This document shows, piece by piece, positions 1 through 7,953 of a stretch of 41,602 nucleotides of DNA. Made by a program: the position numbers and the translations under genes. The notes below the pieces were generated by a model. The model saw nothing but the letters and a program-made list of their open reading frames with translations, was not told the DNA's origin and did not search any database. Origin of the DNA: Cyanobacterium stanieri LEGE 03274 (GTDB taxonomy: Bacteria; Cyanobacteriota; Cyanobacteriia; Cyanobacteriales; Cyanobacteriaceae); assembly GCF_015207825.1 (NCBI RefSeq), contig NZ_JADEWC010000029.1, positions 1 to 41,602 on the forward strand, given 5' to 3'. Each line of letters opens with the position of its first letter. The first letter of the stretch is position 1.

Positions 1-56
1 TCCGGAGATGGGGGTGTTATGGGTTTGAGTGATGAGGGGATGAGGGGTAGGAATGC
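1..56 (+). repeat. G-rich purine tract at the window edge
   Basis: Four runs of three to five G lie within 10-47 on the plus strand, embedded in ATGGGG/GAGGGG-like units. The composition resembles the tract at 11119-11170. No gene is visible in 1-211 apart from the promoter region of the next gene. Confidence 0.4.
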
Positions 57-151
57 AAAAACGCTTAAAACTTTACCAGTTATAATGATAAACCATCGAA
101 AACTGTTCCCTATTGTTTATTCTCTGCCCTAACCAACAAATTTTTGCTCAA

Positions 152-181
152 TATATAACGAAATGGTAAAATAGTTATATA
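152..181. promoter_or_regulatory. Candidate operator: AT-rich inverted repeat over the promoter of the sulfur operon
   Basis: TATATAAC (152-159) and GTTATATA (174-181) form a perfect 8-bp inverted repeat with a 14-bp spacer, ending 30 bp before the dioxygenase start. The right arm overlaps a good -10 hexamer, TATAAT (178-183), a typical repressor position. Persulfide-oxidation operons are commonly controlled by ArsR-family persulfide sensors (BigR/SqrR), so such a regulator is the first guess. No regulator gene is inside the window. AT-rich dyads also arise by chance. Confidence 0.4.
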
Positions 182-211
182 ATAAAATAAGCAATTAATG
201 AAGGTATCAAG

Positions 212-898
212 ATGTTATTTCGTCAATTATTTGATCAAGATACATGGACTTATACCTATCTCATCGCTGATTCTGATACTAAGGAGGCGGTGTTGGTAGA
301 TCCTGTTATTGAACAGGTGGAGCGGGATTTAAAGTTGGTGCGTGAGTTGGGCTTAACCCTCAAATATTGCATGGAAACCCATGTTCATGCGGATCATATT
401 ACGGGTACGGGTAAAATTAGAGAGTTGACGGGCTGTAAGGGTTTAGTGCCTGAGAAAGCGAAGGTAAATTGTGCCGATCGCCACTTAGTCGATAATGAGG
501 TGGTAATGGTGGGCAATGTGGAAATAAGGGCGATCGCCTCTCCGGGGCATACAGACTGCCATTTTGCCTATTTAGTGAATAATAGTCATTTACTCACAGG
601 GGATGCCCTTTTCATCCGTGGTTGTGGACGTACGGACTTCCAAAGCGGTGATGCCCGAATGCTCTACGACACCATTACAAAGCGTTTTTTTACCCTCGCA
701 GACGATGTTTTAGTTTATCCAGGCCATGATTATCGAGGACATACGGTGTCCACCATTGCCGAAGAAAAAGCCCATAATCCTCGCATTAGTGGCAAAAAAA
801 GAGACGAGTTTATCGAGTTAATGGATAACCTTGATTTACCAGATCCCAAAAAAATAATGGAAGCAGTACCCGCCAATCAAATGTGTGGAAAGGTTTAG
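212..898 (+). CDS. Persulfide dioxygenase-like metallo-beta-lactamase-fold protein (ETHE1 family)
   Basis: The 228-residue product has the metallo-beta-lactamase fold. Metal-binding motifs are visible: THVHADH (H57, H59, D61, H62), PGHT (H113), TGDALF (D131) and PGHDY (H172). The FIRGCGRTDFQ block after D131 is typical of ETHE1-type persulfide dioxygenases, which oxidise glutathione persulfide to sulfite with O2 at a mononuclear iron. A Shine-Dalgarno-like GAAGG lies 8 bp before the ATG. It is the first gene of a tight operon: a rhodanese follows after 33 bp and then a TauE/SafE exporter, which fits sulfide/persulfide detoxification with sulfite export. A glyoxalase II function is the alternative, less likely given length and neighbours. 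Confidence 0.9.
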   Translation: MLFRQLFDQDTWTYTYLIADSDTKEAVLVDPVIEQVERDLKLVRELGLTLKYCMETHVHADHITGTGKIRELTGCKGLVPEKAKVNCADRHLVDNEVVMVGNVEIRAIASPGHTDCHFAYLVNNSHLLTGDALFIRGCGRTDFQSGDARMLYDTITKRFFTLADDVLVYPGHDYRGHTVSTIAEEKAHNPRISGKKRDEFIELMDNLDLPDPKKIMEAVPANQMCGKV

Positions 899-931
899 GA
901 GCATTTTTGTTAACCATACCCCAGAAAAATT

Positions 932-1264
932 ATGATTATTGCCAATATCATCCAAAGCCAATATCAACTTATCTCCCCTCAAGAGTTAGAACAAAGAATG
1001 AAAAATAATTCGGTAGTTGTCATTGATGTGCGGGAGAAAGATGAGTATGAAAAAGGACATATCCCCGGGGCATTACTAAAACCCCTATCCGAGTTTTCCG
1101 CCAAAGAACTAGCATCCTATCCTAATATCGTTCTCTATTGCCGTTCTGGGAAGCGTTCTCACACCGTCGCCGAAAAATTGATCGAAACAGGCATGACCAT
1201 GGTAACAGAGCTAAAAGGAGGTATTACGGCATGGCAAGAAGCCCATCTCCCCGTAGCGACTTAA
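932..1264 (+). CDS. Single-domain rhodanese (sulfurtransferase)
   Basis: The 110-residue protein is one rhodanese domain with an N-terminal extension of about 12 residues. IDVREKDEYEKGHIPGA is the standard CH2A-type block, and the active loop is CRSGKRS with catalytic Cys70. The fold ends in the usual KGGITAW motif. It should carry sulfane sulfur on Cys70 and pass it to or from thiols such as glutathione. It lies 33 bp after the ETHE1-type gene, matching the frequent pairing or fusion of these two activities in bacteria. It is cytoplasmic; there is no signal peptide. Confidence 0.88.
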   Translation: MIIANIIQSQYQLISPQELEQRMKNNSVVVIDVREKDEYEKGHIPGALLKPLSEFSAKELASYPNIVLYCRSGKRSHTVAEKLIETGMTMVTELKGGITAWQEAHLPVAT

Positions 1265-1438
1265 TCATATTTATTTCAATTAATTGATTATTCTTTCATT
1301 CATTCCCCATTCCTCTAGCCCCTGCTTTGGGCATCTTTCCTTGAAAGGAGAGATTCTAAGCAATATCAGTTTAACTGAATATCATCAATAAATCAGAGAA
1401 TAACTTTATTATCCATTCTCAATTATCAATTATTTTAA

Positions 1439-2227
1439 ATGCGTTTAACTTTTGGATTAATTTTAGCCATCATCATCGGACTTAGTTTAGGGTTAATCGG
1501 TGGTGGGGGCTCAATTTTAGCCGTGCCGATTCTCCGCTATGTGATGGGGGTTGAGCCTCGAAGTGCGATCGCCATGAGTCTTTTTATCGTGGGTACTGTT
1601 AGTATCATTGGTATCATACCCCATTGGCGACAAGGTAACGTCAATCTACCCGTAGCCATCAGTTTTATACCCCCTGCCATGGTAGGCTCTTTTTTAGGAG
1701 CAAAGATTACCCAATTTCCCTTCATCACCGATACTGTGCAACTGGTTGCTTTTGGTATTGTCATGTTATTAGCCAGTATTTTAATGATTAAAAAAAGTAG
1801 TGCTAAAACATCCACAAAAGAATTAGAAAAAACCACCGTAAAAGTTAAAACAATTAGTAAAAATAAGACAAAAAAAATAATATTAACTATCACAGAAGGA
1901 TTAGTGGTGGGTATCCTCACAGGATTTGTGGGAGTGGGAGGAGGATTTTTAATTATTCCAGCCCTTGTATTAGTTGGGGGTATTCCCATGAAAGAAGCCG
2001 TCGGCACGTCTTTATTAATTATTGCAGCTAAATCAGCTAGTGCTTTTATGGGTTATTTAACCTTAGTAAATATTGACTGGATATTAACCATTGGCTTTAC
2101 TTTTGCCGCTACCGTTGGAATTATTTCTGGTTCTTATTTGAGTAAAATAATTGATGCTAAATACCTTCAAAAAGGATTTGGATATTTTGTTTTAGTGGTA
2201 GCAATATTTGTTTTAATTGCTAGATAA
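1439..2227 (+). CDS. TauE/SafE-family membrane permease, probable sulfite/sulfonate exporter
   Basis: The 262-residue protein is very hydrophobic, with about eight membrane segments in two halves, each carrying a glycine-rich motif: LGLIGGGGSILAVPIL near residue 20 and GFVGVGGGFLIIPALVL near 165. This pseudo-duplication and the GGGG signature are characteristic of the TauE/SafE family. A basic, lysine-rich cytoplasmic loop (about residues 118-145) joins the halves. Following persulfide dioxygenase and rhodanese, its likely cargo is sulfite. It is 174 bp after the rhodanese, so a second promoter is possible. The palindrome TCAATTAATTGA (1276-1287) lies in that gap. Confidence 0.85.
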   Translation: MRLTFGLILAIIIGLSLGLIGGGGSILAVPILRYVMGVEPRSAIAMSLFIVGTVSIIGIIPHWRQGNVNLPVAISFIPPAMVGSFLGAKITQFPFITDTVQLVAFGIVMLLASILMIKKSSAKTSTKELEKTTVKVKTISKNKTKKIILTITEGLVVGILTGFVGVGGGFLIIPALVLVGGIPMKEAVGTSLLIIAAKSASAFMGYLTLVNIDWILTIGFTFAATVGIISGSYLSKIIDAKYLQKGFGYFVLVVAIFVLIAR

Positions 2228-2286
2228 TACTAAATCCGCTAAACTTTAAGAATAATACTTGTTATTAAAAAAAAATAAATTATCAG

Positions 2287-2919
2287 TTATTTTCCCGTAA
2301 TAATACTATTTCTTTTATCTAAATAAATAAGACGAATATCAAGGGGGATTAATTTTAAAAGTTGTTTGTGGGCGTAGTGATATAAGTCTTCTATATCCTC
2401 CGATGAAATATTATTTCCTTCTGCTTTAAGATAGTTAATAATTTGTTCTTCTTGCCAAGCAAATTTATCCCTTGTTACCATAATTAAACGTTCTTTAGGA
2501 GACAATAAGTTAATAGATTGTTCAAGGTAAAAGTGAAGGGGAAAATATCTTATATCAAGGGAGATTTCATTATTTTTAAATTCTTTCCTATCTTCTTTTT
2601 GTAAATAGTCTATGGCATATTCAATGATAATATTTTCATAGAATTGCTCGTCTTGTTTGTTACTTTTATCTAAGTTTAAATTAAATAAAAAATAACTTAT
2701 TTCTCGCCACACTTGAAACGAAAAATAAGTAAGATCTTCAGCTTCATAAAAACCTACTATAACGTCATTTATTTTACTATAATGACGACAAAAAAGAGAG
2801 ACTAAATATTTCCCTTTGTCTAAATGAGTTTGTAATAATTCCAAGAGAATAACATCATCTATTTGTAATAGAGGATAGATTAAAGGATGATTGGCTTCTG
2901 GAAAATCAGTGGAATTCAT
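2287..2919 (-). CDS. Hypothetical protein with faint sigma-70-like organisation
   Basis: I do not recognise this 210-residue protein by name. It is soluble and rich in Leu, Ile and Asp/Glu. Residues 36-60 (LVSLFCRHYSKINDVIVGF) resemble a region-2 start of small sigma factors. Residues 139-190 (LSPKERLIM, then DIEDLYHYAHKQLLKLIP) resemble a region-4 helix-turn-helix in spacing, though typical DNA-contact residues are not obvious. A divergent or degenerate sigma-like protein is a hypothesis only. It is convergent with the exporter gene, with a 59-bp gap. Start: the ATG at 2919 is the first in frame. Confidence 0.65.
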   Translation of the reverse strand: MNSTDFPEANHPLIYPLLQIDDVILLELLQTHLDKGKYLVSLFCRHYSKINDVIVGFYEAEDLTYFSFQVWREISYFLFNLNLDKSNKQDEQFYENIIIEYAIDYLQKEDRKEFKNNEISLDIRYFPLHFYLEQSINLLSPKERLIMVTRDKFAWQEEQIINYLKAEGNNISSEDIEDLYHYAHKQLLKLIPLDIRLIYLDKRNSIITGK

Positions 2920-3104
2920 AGAAAAATTTGATAAGGTATAATTGATTAGAAAATGAAACTAAAGAATAAAAAATAGAAAAATACTTTTAATGTCAAGGCA
3001 TTTCAACCTACCACCTAATTTTTAACACCCAATACCTAAGTTAATGATTGCTAAATGATAGAGAAATATTCCACAATATAATATAAGGTTTAAACTGAGA
3101 TTAT

Positions 3105-3674
3105 ATGATAAATAGCAATCTAACTATGGTAAATATTTTAGGGGCGTTTTTACCCGGTATTACGGATGGTTTATTCTCTACTCAGGGAATTATGGTAATG
3201 CTTTTGGTGGCTTATGGTGGTGCGATGTGGATGTTTTTAACCAGCGCCCCTAAGGTGCATACTATCATGGTATCGGATTTAGCTGTGGCGCAGGAATTTT
3301 ATGAGGGTTTATTAAATTTACCTGTGGCGGATGTGCCTTTACACTATTATTATAATTATGATCAAAGTTTAGGTTCTGCAATGTTAGATCCTATTTATAC
3401 TGGTGGTAGGGCTAATACCTCAGTTTTACAAGAAAATACGGGATTATGGTATCAACTTCGTAAAAATACCCAGTTACATGTCATTGGTGGTGCGAGTTTA
3501 GGTTATAAAAATTCCCAGCGTCATGTCTGTTTTGATCATGATTGTTTGGATGATTTATTATTGAGGATACAATCGCGCCGTTTGAAGTATAAGATTCGCA
3601 GCGAAAATCCCCTTAATTTTTTGGTGAAGGATTTACAAAATAGGGTGATTGAAATGGCAGAAGCTAAAACTTAA
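3105..3674 (+). CDS. Membrane-anchored glyoxalase/VOC-fold protein
   Basis: The 189-residue protein has one hydrophobic segment (about residues 28-48, ending in MWMFLTSAP). A VOC domain follows, starting KVHTIMVSDLAVAQEFYEGLLNLPV, the usual first beta-alpha unit of glyoxalase I/bleomycin-resistance folds. Metal ligands of true glyoxalase I cannot be assigned with confidence, so the enzymatic role is unknown. The N-terminal anchor is unusual for a VOC protein and places the domain at a membrane. It precedes ldpA by 82 bp on the same strand, with a heptanucleotide repeat in the gap. Confidence 0.75.
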   Translation: MINSNLTMVNILGAFLPGITDGLFSTQGIMVMLLVAYGGAMWMFLTSAPKVHTIMVSDLAVAQEFYEGLLNLPVADVPLHYYYNYDQSLGSAMLDPIYTGGRANTSVLQENTGLWYQLRKNTQLHVIGGASLGYKNSQRHVCFDHDCLDDLLLRIQSRRLKYKIRSENPLNFLVKDLQNRVIEMAEAKT

Positions 3675-3683
3675 ATCAATTGA

Positions 3684-3710
3684 CAATGGACAATGGACAA
3701 TGGACAATTA
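3684..3710. repeat. Heptanucleotide tandem repeat, GACAATG x3.9
   Basis: Nearly four head-to-tail copies of GACAATG (reverse complement CATTGTC) lie between the VOC-protein gene and ldpA. The same 7-mer family, in the ATTGyCC register, recurs at 4916-4942, 11203-11223 and 34731-34765. Such short tandemly repeated heptamers (STRR) are known from cyanobacterial intergenic DNA. Confidence 0.85.
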
Positions 3711-3756
3711 AATTTAGATAAGGTTGTTTATTTTTTAACTAAATTTTAAAGAAAGA

Positions 3757-4803
3757 TTGTTATTACAAGATTCAGCGTTGTTGTCTTTGGAGTCGGGTAG
3801 TTGGTTTAAATTGATTTGTGGTGCTAGTTATCAGCATTTACCTTCTATTCGTAATTTAGCTTTGGCTTATACCCTTGCAGGGGTTGATTGTATTGATGTG
3901 GCTGCGGATAGGGCGGTTATGAATTCTGCTTTGCTGGGAATAGAGGTAGCGAAAAATTTTCGACAAAAGGCGATCGCCCTTGGTTATAATCCTAGTAATC
4001 CTCTTTTAATGGTAAGTGTGAATGATGGGGAAGATCCTCATTTTCGCAAAGCCTACTTTAACCCTAGCATATGTCCCCCTGAGTGCGATCGGCCCTGTGA
4101 AAATATTTGCCCTGCCGATGCCATAAAATTTGATAATCCCACCGTAGGAGTAAAAGAAAAACTTTGTTATGGTTGTGGGCGCTGTGTGCCAGTATGCCCC
4201 TATAATTTAATCCATACTCAATCCCATGTCATTAGCATCCATGAGACATTAAATTGGTTAACGGAATTGCCCATCAACGCCCTAGAAATCCATACCCAAG
4301 AAGGGCATTTCAGCCATTTTTGTCGTCTATGGCAATCCATCCAACCCCACTTATCAAAACTGCAACTAATAGCCATCAGCTGCCCCTACTCTCCCACCGT
4401 CACCAATTATTTACAGCAAATAGAAAACCATATCAAACCCCTACCAATTTGCCTAATTTGGCAAACCGACGGGCGCCCCATGAGTGGAGACATCGGCAAA
4501 GGCACTACCCATTTAACCATCAAATACGCTCAAACTATGATAGAAAAAGGTTTTAAGGGTTATTTTCAACTAGCAGGGGGTACAAATGAACATACCGCTG
4601 TTAAAATGAAAGAAATGGGGCTTAGTGACAAAATTAGTGGCATTGCTTTTGGTAGTAAAGCCCGAAAAATTCTCGCTGACACTTTACAACAGTTAGAAAC
4701 CATCTCCCCCCAAAATCAATTAGAAGATTATCCTCATCTTTTATGGAAAGCAGTATCAAAGGCGAATGATTTAGTAAAAAGTCTCAGGGAAATAAGCCAT
4801 TGA
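3757..4803 (+). CDS. ldpA: LdpA, Fe-S protein of circadian clock input
   Basis: The 348-residue protein matches cyanobacterial LdpA, which helps couple light/redox state to the circadian clock. WFKLICGASYQHLP opens the conserved N-terminal domain, followed by a LAYTLAGVDCIDVAAD block. Two cysteine clusters bind 4Fe-4S centres: C106, C110, C114, C118 and then C137, C140, C143, C147 (ferredoxin-like CxxCxxCxxxCP). The start is TTG at 3757: an in-frame TAA lies at 3736, no ATG occurs before residue 55, and a purine-rich AAAGAAAGA precedes it. The conserved N-terminus fits this start. A MITE copy begins shortly after the stop. Confidence 0.87.
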   Translation: MLLQDSALLSLESGSWFKLICGASYQHLPSIRNLALAYTLAGVDCIDVAADRAVMNSALLGIEVAKNFRQKAIALGYNPSNPLLMVSVNDGEDPHFRKAYFNPSICPPECDRPCENICPADAIKFDNPTVGVKEKLCYGCGRCVPVCPYNLIHTQSHVISIHETLNWLTELPINALEIHTQEGHFSHFCRLWQSIQPHLSKLQLIAISCPYSPTVTNYLQQIENHIKPLPICLIWQTDGRPMSGDIGKGTTHLTIKYAQTMIEKGFKGYFQLAGGTNEHTAVKMKEMGLSDKISGIAFGSKARKILADTLQQLETISPQNQLEDYPHLLWKAVSKANDLVKSLREISH

Positions 4804-4830
4804 ATCAAATCCTACTGAGATGCGTTTTTA

Positions 4831-4980
4831 GGCATTGCTGATTTTGAGTATGAAGCATTATTGAATTACAGTAAATATATAGTATTAAAACTATTATTAC
4901 TATTGCCCATTCCCTATTGCCCATTGCCCATTGCCCATTGCCAAACTCAACTAAAAATCATACCTTAATTCACCAACGCC
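4831..4980. mobile_element. MITE copy A (150 bp) with perfect 8-bp target duplication
   Basis: The element starts GGCATTGCTGATTTTGAG and ends with the complement of GGCGTTGGTGAATTAAGG. These imperfect terminal inverted repeats match at about 17 of 24 positions. It is flanked by a perfect direct repeat, CGTTTTTA (4823-4830 and 4981-4988). It has no coding capacity. The interior contains ATTGCCC heptamers (4916-4942) absent from the other copies. It lies 19 bp after the ldpA stop and 24 bp from the 3' end of the RodZ-like gene. It is clearly homologous at both ends to 12265-12393 and, inverted, to 9147-9271. Confidence 0.9.
4916..4942. repeat. Heptanucleotide tandem repeat ATTGCCC x3.9 inside MITE copy A
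   Basis: Four tandem ATTGCCC units lie inside the MITE. Copy B has only one such unit at the equivalent point, so the array expanded or contracted after the copies separated. Confidence 0.8.
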
Positions 4981-5012
4981 CGTTTTTATTAATCTAGGTT
5001 ACTCATTATTAT

Positions 5013-5837
5013 CTATAAATTTAAAGTAATTTCCTCCACTTGCCCCAATTCACCGATTTGTTTAGGGGTTTCCTCATTAACACTAATCAACAAACCTCCT
5101 GCATTACCCGCGCGGATGGTAAATTCTTCGGTGGCAATCCATTCCCGTTGACTACCTTTGGTTAAAATCCCCTCAAACTCGGTATTACCATCAATAATAA
5201 CCCTTACCCATGAATCATCTTGGGCATTAATGTTGACCTTTAATTGTTCTGGATTATCATTGACATTATTTACCACAGGAATAGTCGTATTATTATCTAC
5301 GTTTTCTTTAATCGGATTTTCCGTTACTGTCGTTTCTTGTGGAGTATTATCTTGGCTATTTTGGGTTTCTATATTCTCTTGGGTGGTAAAAGGGGTAGGC
5401 TGTAAAATTTGATTAAGACTTTTGATAGAAAAAAATAACAGGGCAATATAAATAACATAAAGATATTTACTATTAAAATTTATTCTCCAGTGAAAAGGAA
5501 TAATATTTTTATGATGAATATTTTTACGATGGTGATAATTATTGGTTTCCACAGGGAAATTATGAATATCTTCCCTAATATTTATTCCTAAGAAACTAGA
5601 ATATTTTTTCAGTAATTCCTTAATAAATACGGGCTCAGGTAATTTACTTAAATCACCATTTTCTATCGCCCTTAACATATTTTTAGTAATATGAAGATTA
5701 TCAGAAATAGACTCAATATCCCATCCTAAAGACTGTCTCTTATCCTGCAATAAGACACTAATCTTTTCTAACTCCTGTTGACGAATTTGGTTATAATCAA
5801 CTTCCGTGGATTTTTTCTTAGTAAATAGTTTTAACAT
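5013..5837 (-). CDS. RodZ-like protein: cytoplasmic HTH, one membrane segment, DUF4115-type C-terminus
   Basis: The 274-residue protein has the RodZ layout. An Xre-like helix-turn-helix spans about residues 25-85 (GWDIESISDNLHITKNMLRAIENGD). One transmembrane segment follows at about 125-141. A low-complexity Thr/Asn/Glu linker comes next, then a C-terminal beta domain (about 205-274) containing DSWVRVIIDG and the GILTKGSQREW block of DUF4115. RodZ proteins link MreB to the membrane during cell-wall growth. Cyanobacterial homologues are often annotated only as HTH proteins, so the morphogenetic role is inferred. It lies 35 bp downstream of a pseudouridine synthase gene on the same strand. Confidence 0.82.
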   Translation of the reverse strand: MLKLFTKKKSTEVDYNQIRQQELEKISVLLQDKRQSLGWDIESISDNLHITKNMLRAIENGDLSKLPEPVFIKELLKKYSSFLGINIREDIHNFPVETNNYHHRKNIHHKNIIPFHWRINFNSKYLYVIYIALLFFSIKSLNQILQPTPFTTQENIETQNSQDNTPQETTVTENPIKENVDNNTTIPVVNNVNDNPEQLKVNINAQDDSWVRVIIDGNTEFEGILTKGSQREWIATEEFTIRAGNAGGLLISVNEETPKQIGELGQVEEITLNL

Positions 5838-5871
5838 ATATGTTATCTGTCTGGCTCATTCTATCTAAATC

Positions 5872-6615
5872 TTAATTTTTATTGTTATGAGCAATTATAC
5901 TCAATTTGTTCACTTCCGAAGCAGTTAAAAAACGACATTCTCCCAATTTTAAATTACCTAAACGGATAAATGCGATCGCACTTCGATGTAAACTAATAAC
6001 AGGATAGCCAAAAAGTTCAGCAATACGTCTAATTTGACGATTACGCCCTTCATGAAGGACAATTTCAATTAAACTTTTAGAAGCCATTCTTTTCTTAACA
6101 ACGATTTGGGCAGGAAGAGTTTTTTTACCCTCCCAGATAAAACCATCAGACCATTTTTTGATAAGTTCATCTGGTATGTTACCCTGAAGCCAGACTTGAT
6201 AGGTTTTTGGTAAATGATAACGAGGATGAGTCAAACTAAGGGTAAAATCACCATCATTAGTCAGAATCAAAGCGCCCGTAGAATCCATATCCAATCTACC
6301 CACAGGATGAATTCCCTGTCCCAATTTTAACTCAGAATTTAATAAATCTAAAACAGTTTTTCTTTTTTTAGGATCATCACAACTAGATACAACCCCTTTT
6401 GGCTTATTCAATAATATATAAACTAATTGAGGGCGATTTTTACGACTTAAAACTTTTCCCTCCACCTCTATTTTATCTTTATTTGGATTTGCCTTGTCAC
6501 CCAAAGTTATAACCATTCCATTAACCTTTACTTTTCCCGCCACAATCATTTTTTCAGCTTCACGACGGGAAGCAACCCCCCATTCTCTCAATATTTTTTG
6601 TACTCTATCAACCAT
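5872..6615 (-). CDS. RsuA/RluB-family pseudouridine synthase
   Basis: An N-terminal S4 RNA-binding domain (RVQKILREWGVASRREAEKMI) is followed by the synthase domain, with the catalytic motif GRLDMDSTGALILTNDGD (Asp109 in this numbering) and the EGRNRQIRRIAELFGYPV block. The family isomerises uridine in rRNA: RluB/RluE/RluF act on 23S, RsuA on 16S. The exact target cannot be read from sequence. The frame extends to a TTG at 6651, but families of this type begin a few residues before the S4 motif, so the ATG at 6615 is preferred, giving about 247 residues. It probably shares a transcript with the downstream RodZ-like gene. Confidence 0.88.
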   Translation of the reverse strand: MVDRVQKILREWGVASRREAEKMIVAGKVKVNGMVITLGDKANPNKDKIEVEGKVLSRKNRPQLVYILLNKPKGVVSSCDDPKKRKTVLDLLNSELKLGQGIHPVGRLDMDSTGALILTNDGDFTLSLTHPRYHLPKTYQVWLQGNIPDELIKKWSDGFIWEGKKTLPAQIVVKKRMASKSLIEIVLHEGRNRQIRRIAELFGYPVISLHRSAIAFIRLGNLKLGECRFLTASEVNKLSIIAHNNKN

Positions 6616-6893
6616 TAATTTGATTACAGAAAAATCATCTTTATCCACCAATCATAATGACACAAATTAGCTCGATTTATCACCGAAAAAAATTATCCCC
6701 TAACAACCTTAAAGGATTAATCAACAACTAACCCAAATCAGAGATAAAGATAATACAAATTAACTGTTTATTACTCATTCTCAATTTTTTTACTTCTATG
6801 CTTTATCTTATAACTGTTTCCCTTCATGAACAAAAAATATCTTTCCCCTACGGCTTCATTGTAAAATTTTCATTGTTAAAATTTTAGACAACG

Positions 6894-7607
6894 ATGAATA
6901 TTAAAAAAAAATCAGAAATTATATCTAGTTTTATCACTCCCGCCATTAAATTATGGATTCGCACCCAAGTTGAATCCATCACCAAATTAGACGTTACCAT
7001 TGACGCAGGAGATAAACAAATTTTGACGGGAAAAATTAATCAAGTTAACTTACAAGCGAAAGAAGCTAATTATCGAGGTATTTTTTTAAACTATGCCTCC
7101 GTTGCCACAGAAAAAATTGCTATTAATTTAGGTGGAATTTTACGGGGAAAGCCATTAAAGTTATTACATCCTATATTTGTTTCTGGAAATATTATTATTA
7201 CTGCTTCTGAGTTATCTAAATCCCTAGATTCTTCTCTTTTACAAGATGGTTTACAAGATATGCTGAAAATTTTATTGAATAATGAAGACGTTTCCCCAGA
7301 AATCATTAATCAATATCACATTGAGTGGCACAACATTACCATGGAAACTCAAAGAATAATTATCGAAGGAAGTTTATTAAATATTGTCAATAATACTAGG
7401 GAAAATTTAGTTATTACTAGCAATTTAAATATAGAGAAAGAAAATCAATTATTACTTACTAATTTACAAATAGAAGGAATCAAGGAATTAAGTAATAGGG
7501 CAATCAATGATTTAACCATTGACTTAGGTAATGATGTTTCATTATCAGAATTAACCATTTCTTCTCAAGAGTTACACTGCATCGGCACAGTTAAAGTAGT
7601 AAGTTAA
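6894..7607 (+). CDS. DUF2993 (LmeA-like) protein
   Basis: The 237-residue protein matches cyanobacterial DUF2993 proteins. It opens with an amphipathic helix, has a repetitive beta-strand pattern, and carries the block ITKLDVTIDAGDKQILTGKINQVNLQAKEANYRGIFLN near the N-terminus, typical of the family. Actinobacterial LmeA in the same family binds phospholipid and assists lipoglycan maturation, so a lipid-binding role at the membrane is possible but unproven here. No signal peptide is evident. It is transcribed divergently from the pseudouridine synthase across about 280 bp. Confidence 0.75.
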   Translation: MNIKKKSEIISSFITPAIKLWIRTQVESITKLDVTIDAGDKQILTGKINQVNLQAKEANYRGIFLNYASVATEKIAINLGGILRGKPLKLLHPIFVSGNIIITASELSKSLDSSLLQDGLQDMLKILLNNEDVSPEIINQYHIEWHNITMETQRIIIEGSLLNIVNNTRENLVITSNLNIEKENQLLLTNLQIEGIKELSNRAINDLTIDLGNDVSLSELTISSQELHCIGTVKVVS

Positions 7608-7953
7608 AATATCTATTAATTTATATCCGTTGAATCATAACTTTTACTTCATTTTAGTTTACAATAGGTGCTTTTATTTTTGACCCTAGTTTAAACTAAA
7701 AATAGTCCATAATAACAACAAGTAATGCTTTTCTTAAGTAATCTTTCCATGGATAATCTCAATAATTATTATGATTAGATAAAATTTGCTTGAGTGAATA
7801 AATGGGAAATAAGAAATGATAACAGCATTTTAATAATTTGGTTATGACTATAATCAATGATGTTTAACACTACTACTAAGCAACTTTTGGAGAAAAGTAA
7901 ACAATTAATAACGTCATCAATATATATATTAAAAAAATACTAACATTAAAAGA
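7608..7953. other. 346-bp intergenic region, no gene seen
   Basis: AT-rich DNA between the DUF2993 and VWA genes. The only structure I see is a 12-bp palindrome TAGTTTAAACTA (7687-7698). No convincing ORF, RNA gene or repeat-family copy was found. Confidence 0.5.

Noticed and set aside
1343-1352. Strong Shine-Dalgarno-like GAAAGGAGAG between rhodanese and TauE genes
   Set aside because: No start codon with a meaningful frame follows at suitable distance.
1537-2007. 156-residue open frame antisense to the TauE/SafE gene
   Set aside because: It is the shadow of a strongly hydrophobic gene with intact family motifs on the other strand; its translation matches nothing I recognise.
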